From Desulfomicrobium baculatum DSM 4028 (GTDB taxonomy: Bacteria; Desulfobacterota; Desulfovibrionia; Desulfovibrionales; Desulfomicrobiaceae), in NCBI RefSeq assembly GCF_000023225.1, contig NC_013173.1, positions 2,482,501-2,546,500 on the forward strand: a stretch of 64,000 bases of DNA, written 5' to 3'. This document shows positions 6,752-17,152 of the stretch, piece after piece (position 1 is the stretch's first letter; every line of letters starts with the position of its first letter). The notes under the pieces were generated by a model. The model was given only the letters and a program-made list of their open reading frames with translations. It was not told where the DNA came from and made no database searches. A program made the translations under genes and the position numbers.

Positions 6752-8230
6752 ATGGCTTCACAAAATACCGCCGTGGCTTCTGACCCACCGCCCGCATCCG
6801 CGGTCAGCAATGCCAAAGAATCTCTGGGCGTTGCGTTGCTGGTGGCGCTGGTCGTGGGGTCAACCATCGGCAGTGGCATTTTTGGACTGCCGCAAAACAT
6901 GGCAGCGGGCGCAGGCGCAGGCGCGATCCTCATCGGCTGGGCTGTTACCGGCGTTGGCATGCTCATGCTCGCGCTTGTCTACCAGCGGCTTGCGATCCGG
7001 AAGCCCGAACTGGACAATGGCGTGTATGCGTATGCCCGAGCCCTGTCGGGCGAGTATGTCGGCTTCAACTCGGCATGGGGCTACTGGATCAGCGCATGGA
7101 TCGGCAATGTCGGGTATCTGGTGGCCGCTTTCGGGGCTCTTGGCTACTTCTATCCGGCCTTTGGCGCAGGGAACACGCTGAGTTCGATCATTGGCGCTTC
7201 GGTCGTCGTATGGGTCGTGCACGTCCTGGTTCTGCGCGGGATCCAAGGCGCAGCAGTGCTCAACGCCGCGGTCACCCTCGCCAAGATCGTGCCGCTGGTG
7301 CTTTTCATCATCCTGGTGGCCATGGCCTTCCAGGTCGACACCTTCAGTTTCAATTTCTGGGGAGATCCCGGGCTTGGCTCGGTGCTTGATCAGGTCAAAA
7401 GCACGATGCTTGTCACGGTCTGGGTCTTCATCGGCATCGAAGGCGCAAGCGTCTACTCCGCGCGGGCTCGGCAGCGGGCTGATGTGGGCCGGGCCACGGT
7501 CATCGGCTTCCTGATCACTCTCATGCTGCTCATGTCCGTCTCGCTCCTCTCGCTTGGAATCTTCGCGCAGCCGGAACTGGCGGCACTCAAGAATCCCTCC
7601 ATGGCCGGCGTGCTCGAAAAGGCGGTGGGCACCTGGGGCGCGATACTGATCTACATCGGACTCATCGTGTCGGTTGGCGGCGGATTTCTGGCCTGGACGC
7701 TGCTGGCCGCCGAATCGCTCTTCACTCCGGCCGGAGACGGGGTCATGCCGACCTGGCTTGCGCGTCAAAATCACAAGGGCGTGCCTGCAAACGCCCTGTG
7801 GCTGACCAGCTCCATGGTGCAGATCTTTCTGCTGCTGACACTCTTCTCAAAGGCTTCCTATCTGGCTCTGATCTCGCTTTCCACGGCGATGATCCTCGTC
7901 CCGTATCTGTTCAGTGCCGTGTACGGGCTGTCGCTGACGTGGCGGGACAAGGTCCACCACGGCGCGGGAAACGCCCGGTTGAACCGTCTCGACATTCCAG
8001 TCGCAACCCTGGCCACGATCTACTGCCTCTGGCTGCTCTATGCCGCCGGACTGAAATACCTCCTGCTCAGCGCCCTGCTCTATGCGCCAGGTGCCGTGCT
8101 GTACCTGGTAGCCAAACGTCAGCGCGGCGAGCGTGCGTTCACCGCTCGGGAACGCTTCATCCTCGGAGCGCTAATCGTTCTTGCCCTTGCGTCCACCTAT
8201 CTGCTCGCAACCGGCCGTCTTGGCCTGTGA
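6752..8230 (+). CDS. arcD: Arginine/ornithine antiporter
   Basis: This 492-residue inner-membrane APC-superfamily permease has about 12-13 hydrophobic helices and a short Pro/Ala-rich cytoplasmic start. The first helix carries the APC signature GSTIGSGIFGLPQNMA. A conserved loop reads WISAWIGNVGYLVAAFG, and helix 6 has WVFIGIEGASVYSARA. It exchanges external arginine for ornithine, feeding the arginine deiminase pathway encoded immediately downstream. The product follows from this operon position as well as from sequence. A closely related agmatine- or basic-amino-acid antiporter is the alternative. AAAGGAG lies eight bases before the ATG. Confidence 0.92.
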   Translation: MASQNTAVASDPPPASAVSNAKESLGVALLVALVVGSTIGSGIFGLPQNMAAGAGAGAILIGWAVTGVGMLMLALVYQRLAIRKPELDNGVYAYARALSGEYVGFNSAWGYWISAWIGNVGYLVAAFGALGYFYPAFGAGNTLSSIIGASVVVWVVHVLVLRGIQGAAVLNAAVTLAKIVPLVLFIILVAMAFQVDTFSFNFWGDPGLGSVLDQVKSTMLVTVWVFIGIEGASVYSARARQRADVGRATVIGFLITLMLLMSVSLLSLGIFAQPELAALKNPSMAGVLEKAVGTWGAILIYIGLIVSVGGGFLAWTLLAAESLFTPAGDGVMPTWLARQNHKGVPANALWLTSSMVQIFLLLTLFSKASYLALISLSTAMILVPYLFSAVYGLSLTWRDKVHHGAGNARLNRLDIPVATLATIYCLWLLYAAGLKYLLLSALLYAPGAVLYLVAKRQRGERAFTARERFILGALIVLALASTYLLATGRLGL

Positions 8231-8294
8231 ATCAGGCCCACGTGACCCGGCTTGTGGCAATTCATGAAAACGGACTTCAACAATGGAGAATATA

Positions 8295-9518
8295 ATGGTT
8301 CCTTCAAAAGGACTTCACTCGGAGGTCGGCCGGCTACGCAAGCTGCTGGTCTGTCGACCCGGCCTTGCCCATAAGCGTCTGACACCGGCAAACTGTCATG
8401 ACCTGCTGTTCGACGACGTGCTGTGGGTGGCGCAGGCCATGAACGATCACGATACATTTACCAATGCCATGACCGAGCGCGGCGTCGAGGTTCTCGAACT
8501 GCACGATCTGCTCACGGATACGCTCGGCGATCCGGCAGCACGTTCGTGGCTGCTCGACCGCAAGCTCGGTCCCGGTTTCATCGACGAGGAGACAGCCCTG
8601 CAACTGCGCCCCTGGCTTGAAGAACTGCCCGAGGCAAAGCTCGCCGACCATCTGATTGGAGGGCTGTCGCGAGCCGAATTGCCTTTCGAACCCACGGGGC
8701 TGCTGGGACACTTTACGACTCCTGCCGATTTTCTCCTCCCTCCGCTGCCCAACATCCTGTTCACGCGTGACAACAGTTGCTGGATCGGGGAAGGCGCGGT
8801 TCTGTGCCCGATGTTCTGGCCCGCGCGCAGGCAGGAAACGCTGCTCATGGCCGCCGTGTACCGCTTTCATCCCATGTTTTCCGGCCAGGTCCGGGAATGG
8901 TGGGGCGATCCGGATCAGGATCATGGACAGGCCACCATCGAGGGCGGCGATGTCATGCCCCTGCGCAACGGTGTCGTGCTGATCGGCATGGGCGAGCGAA
9001 GCTCTCCGCAGGGCGTCAGCCAACTGGCCCGCAGCCTGTTCGCGGGCGGCGCGGCGACCACCGTGCTGGCCGCGCAAATTCCCAAGTCGCGCGGCGCGAT
9101 GCATCTCGATACTGTCTGCACCTTTTGCGACGTCGATCTGGTGACCGTCTTTCCCGAGATGGTCGATGCGATCCGCGTTCACACCCTGCGGCCCGGCAAG
9201 CGGGAGGGCACGCTCGATGTCCGGAGCGAATCAAAGCCCTTCCTCGATGTGGTCGCCAAGGCCATTGGTGTTGCAAAACTGCGCACGGTGGCTACCGGCG
9301 GCGACGCCTACGAGGTCGAACGCGAGCAATGGGACGATGGCAACAACCTGCTCGCCCTCGCTCCGGGCGTGGTGATGGCCTACGAACGCAACACCTACAC
9401 CAACACCCTGCTGCGCAAGGCCGGAGTGGAAGTGATCACGATCTCAGGCGCGGAACTGGGCCGGGGCCGTGGCGGGAGCCACTGCATGTCGTGCCCCATC
9501 GAACGTGACGAGGTCTAG
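8295..9518 (+). CDS. arcA: Arginine deiminase
   Basis: The 407-residue cytoplasmic enzyme hydrolyses arginine to citrulline and ammonia. Guanidino-group-modifying family motifs are present: [16 protein letters not shown] at the N-terminus, FTRDNS, the EGGDVMPL acid pair, HLDTVCTF with the catalytic histidine, and near the end [15 protein letters not shown] with the nucleophilic cysteine. Length is typical of the family. An ATG at 8283 is in frame, but its own bases provide the GGAG that sits six bases before the ATG at 8295. The second start therefore has the ribosome site and aligns with known ArcA N-termini. It lies between arcD and arcB. Confidence 0.95.
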   Translation: MVPSKGLHSEVGRLRKLLVCRPGLAHKRLTPANCHDLLFDDVLWVAQAMNDHDTFTNAMTERGVEVLELHDLLTDTLGDPAARSWLLDRKLGPGFIDEETALQLRPWLEELPEAKLADHLIGGLSRAELPFEPTGLLGHFTTPADFLLPPLPNILFTRDNSCWIGEGAVLCPMFWPARRQETLLMAAVYRFHPMFSGQVREWWGDPDQDHGQATIEGGDVMPLRNGVVLIGMGERSSPQGVSQLARSLFAGGAATTVLAAQIPKSRGAMHLDTVCTFCDVDLVTVFPEMVDAIRVHTLRPGKREGTLDVRSESKPFLDVVAKAIGVAKLRTVATGGDAYEVEREQWDDGNNLLALAPGVVMAYERNTYTNTLLRKAGVEVITISGAELGRGRGGSHCMSCPIERDEV

Positions 9519-9565
9519 GCTCGCATCAGGCCAAAGCGATACATTCTTTAAAACGGGATACACAC

Positions 9566-10564
9566 ATGAGTTTCAATCTACGCAACAAGAGTCTGCTGGC
9601 CCTGAAGGATTTCTCTCCAAGGGAAATCCGCTTTTTGCTCAGCCTGGCCAAGGAGTTGAAACACTCCAAATATGCCGGCAACGAAATCCCTCGTCTGAAG
9701 GGCAAAAACATTGTTCTCATTTTCGAAAAATCTTCGACACGCACGCGCTGCTCTTTCGAAGTGGCGGTGCACGATCAGGGGGGGCATGTCACCTACCTTG
9801 ATTCGGCCGGTTCCCAATTGGGGCACAAGGAGTCGCTCAAGGATACGGCCAGGGTTCTGGGTCGGCTGTATGACGGGATCGAGTACCGGGGATACGATCA
9901 GACCGCTGTCGAAGACCTGGCCCGCCATTCTCACGTGCCGGTCTGGAACGGCCTGACCGATGAGTCGCACCCCACTCAGGTCCTGGCCGACCTGATGACC
10001 ATGGAGGAGTTCGGGGACAGGCCGCTGCATGAAATGTCCTTTTGCTATCTGGGGGATGCCCGCTTCAACATGGGCTGCTCCCTGCTGGTCGGCGGAGTGC
10101 AGATGGGCATGGACGTTCGTATTGCCGCGCCAGACGGATTTCAGCCACCGCCGCCGCTCGTGGATGAGATGCGCGCCCTTGCGCAGACCACCGGAGCACG
10201 CATCACCATCGAAACCGATCCTCTGAAAGCCGTCGCGGGCGCGGATTTTCTCTATACGGACGTCTGGGTTTCGATGGGAGAGCCGGACGACGTATGGAAA
10301 GAGCGTCTTGAGCTGCTGCTGCCCTATCAAATTAACACCGGCCTGATGCAGGCAACGGGCAAACCGCACACGCGGTTCATGCATTGCCTGCCCGCGTTCC
10401 ACAATCTCGAAACCGAAGTCGGCCGCGAAGTGCACGAAAAATATGGCCTGAGCGAACTCGAAGTGACCGATGACGTGTTCGAGTCCGAAGCCTCCATCGT
10501 CTTCACCCAGGCCGAAAACCGGATGCACACCATCAAGGCCGTGCTCGTGGCCACCCTCGCATGA
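9566..10564 (+). CDS. arcB: Ornithine carbamoyltransferase, catabolic
   Basis: The 332-residue protein has the carbamoyl phosphate site [11 protein letters not shown] (about residues 56-66), the HPTQVLADL motif, the [12 protein letters not shown] segment and the ornithine-binding HCLPAFH motif. It phosphorolyses citrulline to ornithine and carbamoyl phosphate in the arginine deiminase pathway. The assignment as catabolic rather than biosynthetic rests on position between arcA and arcC. CGGGA precedes the ATG. Confidence 0.95.
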   Translation: MSFNLRNKSLLALKDFSPREIRFLLSLAKELKHSKYAGNEIPRLKGKNIVLIFEKSSTRTRCSFEVAVHDQGGHVTYLDSAGSQLGHKESLKDTARVLGRLYDGIEYRGYDQTAVEDLARHSHVPVWNGLTDESHPTQVLADLMTMEEFGDRPLHEMSFCYLGDARFNMGCSLLVGGVQMGMDVRIAAPDGFQPPPPLVDEMRALAQTTGARITIETDPLKAVAGADFLYTDVWVSMGEPDDVWKERLELLLPYQINTGLMQATGKPHTRFMHCLPAFHNLETEVGREVHEKYGLSELEVTDDVFESEASIVFTQAENRMHTIKAVLVATLA

Positions 10565-10589
10565 AAATACTCACACCAGGAGGCCGCTC

Positions 10590-11504
10590 ATGAAACTGGT
10601 CGTCGCCCTTGGAGGCAATGCCCTGTTGCGCCGCGATCAGGCCCCTACCTCCGAGAACCAATTGGAGAACATCCGCCGAGCGGCTTCACAGCTTGCCCGC
10701 GTGGCATCGTCGCACCAGCTGGTGCTGACGCATGGCAACGGCCCGCAGGTGGGCCTGCTGGCGTTGCAGGAAGCCTCCTACAGGGCGGTGGAAGCCTACC
10801 CGCTGGATGTACTGGGCGCGCAAACAGATGGAATGATAGGCTATCTGCTTGAACAGGAGCTTTGCAACCTGTTGCCTGCCTCGCGCGTGGTGACGACCTT
10901 GCTGACGCGTGTGGAGGTGGATCCGGGGGACCCGGCCTTTCAAAACCCCCACAAGCCGATCGGCCCCGTGTACACACAGGCCGAGTCACAGCGCATCGCC
11001 GCTGACAAGCAGTGGTCCATGGCTCCCGATGGAGACGGTTTTCGCCGTGTGGTGCCTTCGCCGCAACCCATGCGCGTGCTCGGCATGGAACCGATTCGCT
11101 GGCTGCTCGAACGCGGTGCGCTGGTCATCGCTGCGGGCGGTGGCGGCATCCCGGTCGCACGGGGCGCCGATGGCCGCAGCCTGCATGGGGTAGAGGCCGT
11201 CATCGACAAGGATCTGTGCAGCTGCGCGCTGGCGATTGAGCTGGAGGCCGACTGTCTGGTCATCGCCACCGACGTGGACGCGGTTTACCTTGACTGGGGA
11301 AAGCCCGGTCAACGCGCGCTGGGAAAAGTGACCCCGCAGGCGCTGGAACAACACACGTTCCAGACGGGATCGATGGGGCCAAAAGTCGAAGCCGCCTGCC
11401 ATTTTGCCCGGGCCTCCGGAAAAAGGGCAGTGATCGGCTCTCTTGAACGGATCGAAGAAATGCTTGCGGGACGCGCCGGGACCGAGGTCAGCGAAGCACC
11501 ATGA
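10590..11504 (+). CDS. arcC: Carbamate kinase
   Basis: The protein has 304 residues in the amino-acid kinase fold. Key motifs are [12 protein letters not shown] at the N-terminus, [34 protein letters not shown] and [11 protein letters not shown], with the late [14 protein letters not shown]. It transfers phosphate from carbamoyl phosphate to ADP, the ATP-yielding step of the pathway. The open frame starts at 10470 inside arcB. The ATG at 10590 is chosen because AGGAGG (10578-10583) precedes it. The last four bases overlap the start of the efflux gene (ATGA), so arc and efflux genes should be one transcript. Confidence 0.95.
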   Translation: MKLVVALGGNALLRRDQAPTSENQLENIRRAASQLARVASSHQLVLTHGNGPQVGLLALQEASYRAVEAYPLDVLGAQTDGMIGYLLEQELCNLLPASRVVTTLLTRVEVDPGDPAFQNPHKPIGPVYTQAESQRIAADKQWSMAPDGDGFRRVVPSPQPMRVLGMEPIRWLLERGALVIAAGGGGIPVARGADGRSLHGVEAVIDKDLCSCALAIELEADCLVIATDVDAVYLDWGKPGQRALGKVTPQALEQHTFQTGSMGPKVEAACHFARASGKRAVIGSLERIEEMLAGRAGTEVSEAP

Positions 11505-12940
11505 ACACAGATTCCCGCATGCGAAGGGGCGCGCTCCTCTGTATTGCCGCCATGATTCTTCTGTCCGGCTGCGCCTCCATGGCTCCACGTTATGAAGCGC
11601 CCGCCCTTCCGGTGGCTCCCATATACGCCCCGGACAACGCGCAGGACGGAGCTTCGGCATCGGCCATCGGCTGGCGCGACTATTTCATCGACCCGTCATT
11701 GCAGAACCTGATCCAGCGCGCGCTGGACAACAACCGCGACCTGCGAACCGCAGTGCTGCGGGTCGAGGAAGCGCGCGCCGTCCATGGCATCCAGCGCTCG
11801 GAGCTTTTTCCGACTGTCGGAATTCAGGCTGGCGAAGACCGTTCACGGACTCCGGCCGATCTGAACATGACCGGCAAGACGCTTTTCGCCAGCCAGTTTC
11901 AAGCCGGGCTGGGCATGGCCAGCTGGGAGCTTGATTTCTGGGGGCGCGTACGCAGCCTGCAGGACGCCGCGCTGGAAAACTTTCTGGCCACCGATGCCGC
12001 TCGTCGTGCAGCCGCCCTCGGCCTGGTCGCGCAGGTGGCCGACAGCTATTTCAGGTTGCTTGAATTTGATGAGCGCATCGCATTGGCGCATCAGACCATC
12101 GCCAGCCGGACAGAGAGTTTCCGCATCTTCACGCGTCGCGTGGAGGTGGGCTCGACGTCGCGGTTCAGCCTGACCCAGGTGCAAACGCTATTGACACAGG
12201 CACAAGCGCTCGGAGCGCAACTGGAACAGGAACGTGAAGCACAGTTCCATGCACTGACGCTCCTGGTCGGGGCGACCATTGATCCGCCACCCGAACAGGA
12301 TCAGCCAGGCGAACGAAACACCCTTGTCCGAGTGCGCCCTGGCCTGCCTTCCGACCTGCTCTTCCAGCGCCCCGACATCGTTGCCGCCGAACATCGGTTG
12401 AAAGCCGCCAATGCCAACATCGGGGCGGCGCGGGCGGCTTTTTTCCCACGCATTGCCCTGACCGGTTCCCTCGGTACGGCAAGCGCCGAACTCGGCGATC
12501 TGTTTGCCGCCGGCAGTCTGGCCTGGATTTTCTCCCCGAGCATCTCGCTGCCCATCTTCGACGGCGGGCTCAGGTCCGCCAACCTGAGCCTCGCCGAAAT
12601 ACGTCTCGACATGAACGTGGCCAACTACGAGAAAACCGTACAGGCCGCCTTCCGCGATGTCGCCGACGCACTTTCGGCTCGTCACTGGCTGGCCCGGCAG
12701 GTCTCCATCGCCCAGGCGGCGCTGGAGACGCAGACCGAGCGGGCGCGGCTCTCGCAGCTACGCTACGACAACGGCGCCTCGGCTTATCTGGAGGTGCTCG
12801 ACGCCCAGCGCGATCTGCTCGACACCGAGCAACGGCTTGTGCAGATGCGCCGGGCACTGCTGACGAGCCACGTCAGCCTGTATGCCGCGTTGGGTGGCGG
12901 ATCCATGGATTTTGTTTCCACCCCCGGCACGTACTTCTAA
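11501..12940 (+). CDS. NodT-family outer-membrane efflux lipoprotein
   Basis: This 479-residue TolC-like outer-membrane factor has a lipobox (ILLSGC at about residues 20-25). Two coiled repeats each carry the family pattern ([47 protein letters not shown]), with FDGG before the second barrel part. It should form a trimeric channel joined to the HlyD-type adaptor encoded next. The start overlaps arcC by four bases. A second in-frame ATG at 11519 is possible. Substrate is unknown. Confidence 0.92.
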   Translation: MNTDSRMRRGALLCIAAMILLSGCASMAPRYEAPALPVAPIYAPDNAQDGASASAIGWRDYFIDPSLQNLIQRALDNNRDLRTAVLRVEEARAVHGIQRSELFPTVGIQAGEDRSRTPADLNMTGKTLFASQFQAGLGMASWELDFWGRVRSLQDAALENFLATDAARRAAALGLVAQVADSYFRLLEFDERIALAHQTIASRTESFRIFTRRVEVGSTSRFSLTQVQTLLTQAQALGAQLEQEREAQFHALTLLVGATIDPPPEQDQPGERNTLVRVRPGLPSDLLFQRPDIVAAEHRLKAANANIGAARAAFFPRIALTGSLGTASAELGDLFAAGSLAWIFSPSISLPIFDGGLRSANLSLAEIRLDMNVANYEKTVQAAFRDVADALSARHWLARQVSIAQAALETQTERARLSQLRYDNGASAYLEVLDAQRDLLDTEQRLVQMRRALLTSHVSLYAALGGGSMDFVSTPGTYF

Positions 12941-12964
12941 CCGCACACAAGGCGCGAGCACCCC

Positions 12965-14368
12965 ATGACCACCACCCCTCCAGTCATCCCTCCGTACACC
13001 GTCACGGTCACCGTGACGATTCCGCCTCCTGGCACGGAGCCAGCCATTGCGGCGCAGGTTCCCCCTGCCCATGCCCCGGCCGCATCAGCCACTCCTGTGG
13101 CCGACGTGGCGGTTGCCGCTCCCGGCGAACCGGCTCCTGTGCCCACCGCAGCGGCTGCCGCGCCCGCCGCTCCGGAAGGCAAGCCGTCAGCCACGGCGGC
13201 CACGCCCCCGGTCGCCAACGCCTCCGAGGCTCCTGCTCCGGCGGAGAAGAAACCCGCTCCGGAGGCGAGCCCAGAGGCCGCGCCGGCCACCCCGCAACCG
13301 CAGAAATGGAAAAAATGGCTGATCCCGCTCGGGATTGCCGCCGTCCTTGTGGCGGCGGGCCTGGTGGCGTGGCAAATGCTGCGCCCTAAAGGGCCCGGCG
13401 AGGGTTTCATCAGCAGCAACGGCCGCATCGAGGCCACGGAAATCGATGTGTCGTCCAAATTCAGCGGACGCGTGCAGGACATCCTGGTGGCTGACGGCGA
13501 TTTCGTCACGGCAGGCCAGACCCTGGCGCACATGCAGGTGCAAACCCTCGAAGCCCAGCGTGATGAAGCGCAGGCGCGATACCAGCAATCCCTCACCCTG
13601 GTGGCGAGCGCCGAGGCGCAGGTCGCCGTGCGTGAAAGCGACCGGCACGCCCTGCAGGCGCTCGTTGCGCAGCGAATGAGCGAACTCGACGCCGCCCAGC
13701 GGCGTCTTGCCCGCTCGGAAACGCTGGCTGGCGAGGGCGCGTCGTCGGACCAGGAGCTTGACGATGATCGCGCCCGCGTGCGCAGCGTGCAGGCCGCGGT
13801 TGTCGCGGCCAAGGCGCAGGTCCAGGCGGCGCAGTCCGCGATCATGGCCGCCCGCGCGCAGGTGGCCGGGGCGCGCTCCACGGTTGACGCGGCGCAGGCC
13901 ACCATCGACCGCATCAAGGTTGACATCGACGACAGCGCCCTGGTCGCGCCACGCGATGGCCGCGTGCAGTACCGCATCGCGCAACCGGGCGAGGTGCTCG
14001 CGGCAGGCGGCAAGGTGCTCAATCTGGTCGATCTTGGTGATGTGTACATGACCTTCTTCGTGCCCGAAACCGCCGCCGGGAAGCTGGCGCTGGGCAGCGA
14101 AGTGCATATCGTGCTCGACGCCGCACCGCAGTACGTGATCCCGGCCACGATCTCGTTTGTGGCCAGCACCGCGCAGTTCACGCCCAAGACGGTGGAGACG
14201 GCCAGTGAGCGGCAGAAGCTGATGTTTCGGGTCAAGGCCCGGATCGGCCGCGATCTGCTGGAAAAAAACATCACGCAGGTCAAGACCGGACTGCCGGGCA
14301 TGGTCTGGTTGAAGCTTGATCCGCAGGCGCAATGGCCGCCCGAGCTTACGGCCAAGGTACCGCAGTGA
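12965..14368 (+). CDS. HlyD/YhiI-type membrane fusion (adaptor) protein
   Basis: The protein has 467 residues. Residues 1-115 are an unusually long Pro/Ala-rich cytoplasmic extension. One membrane helix follows ([19 protein letters not shown], about residues 119-137). The periplasmic part has a biotinyl-lipoyl-like half ([33 protein letters not shown]), a long alpha-helical hairpin (residues 190-320) and the second half ([20 protein letters not shown]). It should bridge the ABC transporter and the NodT-type channel. It corresponds to YhiI in the E. coli yhiI-rbbA-yhhJ set. The extension has low-complexity composition and may be a tether. Confidence 0.9.
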   Translation: MTTTPPVIPPYTVTVTVTIPPPGTEPAIAAQVPPAHAPAASATPVADVAVAAPGEPAPVPTAAAAAPAAPEGKPSATAATPPVANASEAPAPAEKKPAPEASPEAAPATPQPQKWKKWLIPLGIAAVLVAAGLVAWQMLRPKGPGEGFISSNGRIEATEIDVSSKFSGRVQDILVADGDFVTAGQTLAHMQVQTLEAQRDEAQARYQQSLTLVASAEAQVAVRESDRHALQALVAQRMSELDAAQRRLARSETLAGEGASSDQELDDDRARVRSVQAAVVAAKAQVQAAQSAIMAARAQVAGARSTVDAAQATIDRIKVDIDDSALVAPRDGRVQYRIAQPGEVLAAGGKVLNLVDLGDVYMTFFVPETAAGKLALGSEVHIVLDAAPQYVIPATISFVASTAQFTPKTVETASERQKLMFRVKARIGRDLLEKNITQVKTGLPGMVWLKLDPQAQWPPELTAKVPQ

Positions 14369-17148
14369 CAGCGAATCCAGGTACTGCGGCACCCGGTGCT
14401 ACTGCACCCGGCGCCAAGACACCTGTCGCGCGACTGTCAGGCATCAGCCTGCGCTACGGCAGGACGCTGGCGCTGGACAACGTCACGCTGGACATCCCGG
14501 CCGGTTGCATGGCCGGATTGATCGGTCCCGACGGCGTGGGCAAGTCCAGCCTGCTGGCCCTCGTAGCCGGTGCGCGGGCCGTGCAGCAGGGGCATCTGGA
14601 GGCGCTGGGCGGCGACATGGCCAATACGCGCCACCGCGACACGGTCTGCCCGCGCATTGCCTACATGCCGCAGGGCCTTGGCAAAAACCTCTATCCGACG
14701 CTCTCGGTGGAGGAGAACTTGCAGTTTTTCGGCCGCCTGTTCGGCCACAACGCCGCCGAGCGCCGCCAGCGCATCGACGAACTGACGGCCAGCACTGGCC
14801 TGCGAGCTTTTCTGACACGCCCGGCAGGCAAGCTCTCGGGCGGCATGAAGCAGAAGCTGGGCTTGTGCAGCGCGCTGATCCACGATCCCGACCTCCTGAT
14901 TCTGGACGAACCGACAACCGGCGTCGATCCGCTCTCACGCAAGCAATTCTGGGACCTGATCGGTCATATCCGTCTCGAACGCGGCAGCATGAGCGTGATC
15001 GTCGCCACCGCCTACATGGAGGAGGCCGAGCGCTTCGACTGGCTGGTGGCCATGGACGCAGGCAAGGTGCTGGCCATTGGCACGCCGACCGAATTGCGGA
15101 CGAACAGCCGAACCGAATCACTGGAAGCCGCCTTTATCGCCCTGCTGCCCGAGGAAAAACGCCGCGGCCATCGCGCAGTGGTCGTTCCACCGCTCGCCGC
15201 GTCCGATGACGCCAGCATCGCCATCGAAGCCAAGGGGCTGACCATGCGTTTCGGCGACTTCGTGGCCGTCGATCATGTCGATTTTCGCATCAAGCGAGGG
15301 GAAATCTTCGGCTTTCTCGGCTCCAACGGCTGCGGCAAGTCGACCACCATGAAGATGCTGACCGGACTCTTGCCGGCCAGCGAGGGCGAAGCGTGGCTGT
15401 TCGGCAAGAAAGTCGATTCGCGCGATATCGATATTCGCCGCCGCGTGGGCTACATGTCACAGGGCTTCTCGCTGTATGGCGAGCTTTCGGTACGCCAGAA
15501 CCTGGTGCTGCATGCGCGACTGTTTCAGGTGCCCGAGACGGAAATTCCGGGGCGTACCCGGGAGATGCTGCAACGCTTCGGCCTCGGGGACGTGCAGGAC
15601 AGCATGCCCGCGAATCTGCCGCTTGGCATACGCCAGCGCCTGTCACTGGCCGTGGCCATGGTGCACAAGCCGGAAATGCTGATCCTCGACGAACCGACCT
15701 CCGGCGTGGACCCGGTGGCGCGTGACATGTTCTGGCAGCTGATGATCGACCTCTCGCGCCAGGATCACGTCACGATCTTCATCTCCACCCATTTCATGAA
15801 CGAGGCCGCCCGGTGCGACCGCATCTCGCTCATGCATGCCGGAAAAGTGCTGGTCAGCGACACGCCGGCGAAGCTGACCCTCCGGCGCAAGGCAAAAACC
15901 CTGGAGCAGGCCTTCATCATGTATCTGGAAGAAGCTTCAGCCGGCACCGCGCACAAGGAGAGCGCGTCGGAAACGGCGCCGCTCGCGCCACAGACCAAGG
16001 CACCGCTCAAACCGCGCCGCTTCGGTTTCAATTTCGGCCGGGCCTTCAGCTACACGCTACGCGAATCGCTGGAGCTCCGGCGCGATCCGGTGCGCGGCAC
16101 ATTGGCGCTGCTCGGTACGGCGCTGCTCATGTTCATCATCGGCTACGGAATCAACCTCGATGTCGAGAACCTGTCCTATGCCATGCTCGACCGCGATCAG
16201 ACCGTGCTGAGCCAGAACTATGCGCTCAACCTCTCGGGTTCGCGCTACTTCATCGAGCGCCCACCCATCAGCGACTACGACGATCTGGACCAGCGCATGC
16301 GCAGCGGCGAGCTCTCGCTGGCCATCGAAATTCCCCCTGGTTTCGCCCGTGACATCGCGCGGGGCACACCCGCACAGATCGGGGCCTGGGTCGACGGCGC
16401 CATGCCCACACGTGCGGAAACCGTGCGCGGTTACGTCCAGGCCATGCACCAGATGTGGCTGGTCGACATGGCCAAGCACCGCATGGGCGTCGATCTCGCG
16501 GCGGCGAGCACGCTTGAAACCCGCTACCGCTACAACCCCGACGTAAAAAGTCTGCCGGCCATGGTGCCGGCGGTGATCCCCATGCTGCTGATGATGATTC
16601 CGGCCATGCTGGCCGCCTTGTCGGTAGTGCGCGAGAAGGAGCTGGGCTCCATCATCAACCTCTATGTCACGCCGGTCACGCGCAGCGAATTCCTGCTGGG
16701 CAAGCAGTTGCCCTACATTGTACTGGCCATGGTCAATTTCCTGCTCCTGGCTTTGCTCTCCGTCACGGTCTTCGGGGTGCCAATCAAAGGCAGCTTTGCC
16801 ACGCTGGCACTGGCGGCGTTCATCTTCGTCATCTGCGCCACCGGCTTTGGCCTGCTGGCCTCGACCTTCACCCGGAGCCAGATCGCCGCCATGTTCGTGA
16901 CCATGATCGGCACCATCATCCCCTGCGTGCAGTTTACCGGCTTGCTCAACCCGGTGTCCTCGCTGGAAGGCGTGGGCGCCTTCATTGGCAGCATCTACCC
17001 GGCAACGCATTTCCTGACCATCAGCCGGGGCGTGTTCAGCAAGGAGCTCGGGCTCGCCACCCTGGCCCCTTCGTTCTGGCCGCTGCTGGCCGCCGTGCCG
17101 GTCATACTTGGGCTGGCCATCGTGCTGCTCAGAAAACAGGAGGCCTGA
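14365..17148 (+). CDS. RbbA-like ABC transporter: two ATPase domains fused to a permease
   Basis: The protein has 927 residues from the preferred GTG at 14365 (overlapping the upstream stop as GTGA, with AAGG upstream). An ATG at 14332 in the same frame is the alternative. The first ATPase has [20 protein letters not shown] and [11 protein letters not shown]. The second has [10 protein letters not shown] and [11 protein letters not shown], but its signature reads [12 protein letters not shown], so it is degenerate. The C-terminal 370 residues form an ABC-2 permease with about six helices. This layout matches RbbA/YhiH of E. coli, a protein reported to bind ribosomes as well as belonging to an export operon. 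Substrate is unknown. Confidence 0.92.
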   Translation: MTANPGTAAPGATAPGAKTPVARLSGISLRYGRTLALDNVTLDIPAGCMAGLIGPDGVGKSSLLALVAGARAVQQGHLEALGGDMANTRHRDTVCPRIAYMPQGLGKNLYPTLSVEENLQFFGRLFGHNAAERRQRIDELTASTGLRAFLTRPAGKLSGGMKQKLGLCSALIHDPDLLILDEPTTGVDPLSRKQFWDLIGHIRLERGSMSVIVATAYMEEAERFDWLVAMDAGKVLAIGTPTELRTNSRTESLEAAFIALLPEEKRRGHRAVVVPPLAASDDASIAIEAKGLTMRFGDFVAVDHVDFRIKRGEIFGFLGSNGCGKSTTMKMLTGLLPASEGEAWLFGKKVDSRDIDIRRRVGYMSQGFSLYGELSVRQNLVLHARLFQVPETEIPGRTREMLQRFGLGDVQDSMPANLPLGIRQRLSLAVAMVHKPEMLILDEPTSGVDPVARDMFWQLMIDLSRQDHVTIFISTHFMNEAARCDRISLMHAGKVLVSDTPAKLTLRRKAKTLEQAFIMYLEEASAGTAHKESASETAPLAPQTKAPLKPRRFGFNFGRAFSYTLRESLELRRDPVRGTLALLGTALLMFIIGYGINLDVENLSYAMLDRDQTVLSQNYALNLSGSRYFIERPPISDYDDLDQRMRSGELSLAIEIPPGFARDIARGTPAQIGAWVDGAMPTRAETVRGYVQAMHQMWLVDMAKHRMGVDLAAASTLETRYRYNPDVKSLPAMVPAVIPMLLMMIPAMLAALSVVREKELGSIINLYVTPVTRSEFLLGKQLPYIVLAMVNFLLLALLSVTVFGVPIKGSFATLALAAFIFVICATGFGLLASTFTRSQIAAMFVTMIGTIIPCVQFTGLLNPVSSLEGVGAFIGSIYPATHFLTISRGVFSKELGLATLAPSFWPLLAAVPVILGLAIVLLRKQEA

Positions 17149-17152
17149 CCTC

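Noticed and set aside
9523-9540. GG-N10-GC spacing upstream of arcB
   Set aside because: The flanking bases do not fit the RpoN consensus (AGGC instead of TTGC) and the gene lies inside an operon, so it is probably chance.
13187-14392. Very long antisense frames over the adaptor gene (also 12937-14355)
   Set aside because: Antisense frames in GC-rich DNA stay open by codon bias. They are His/Arg/Ser-rich without family features. The + strand adaptor is clear.
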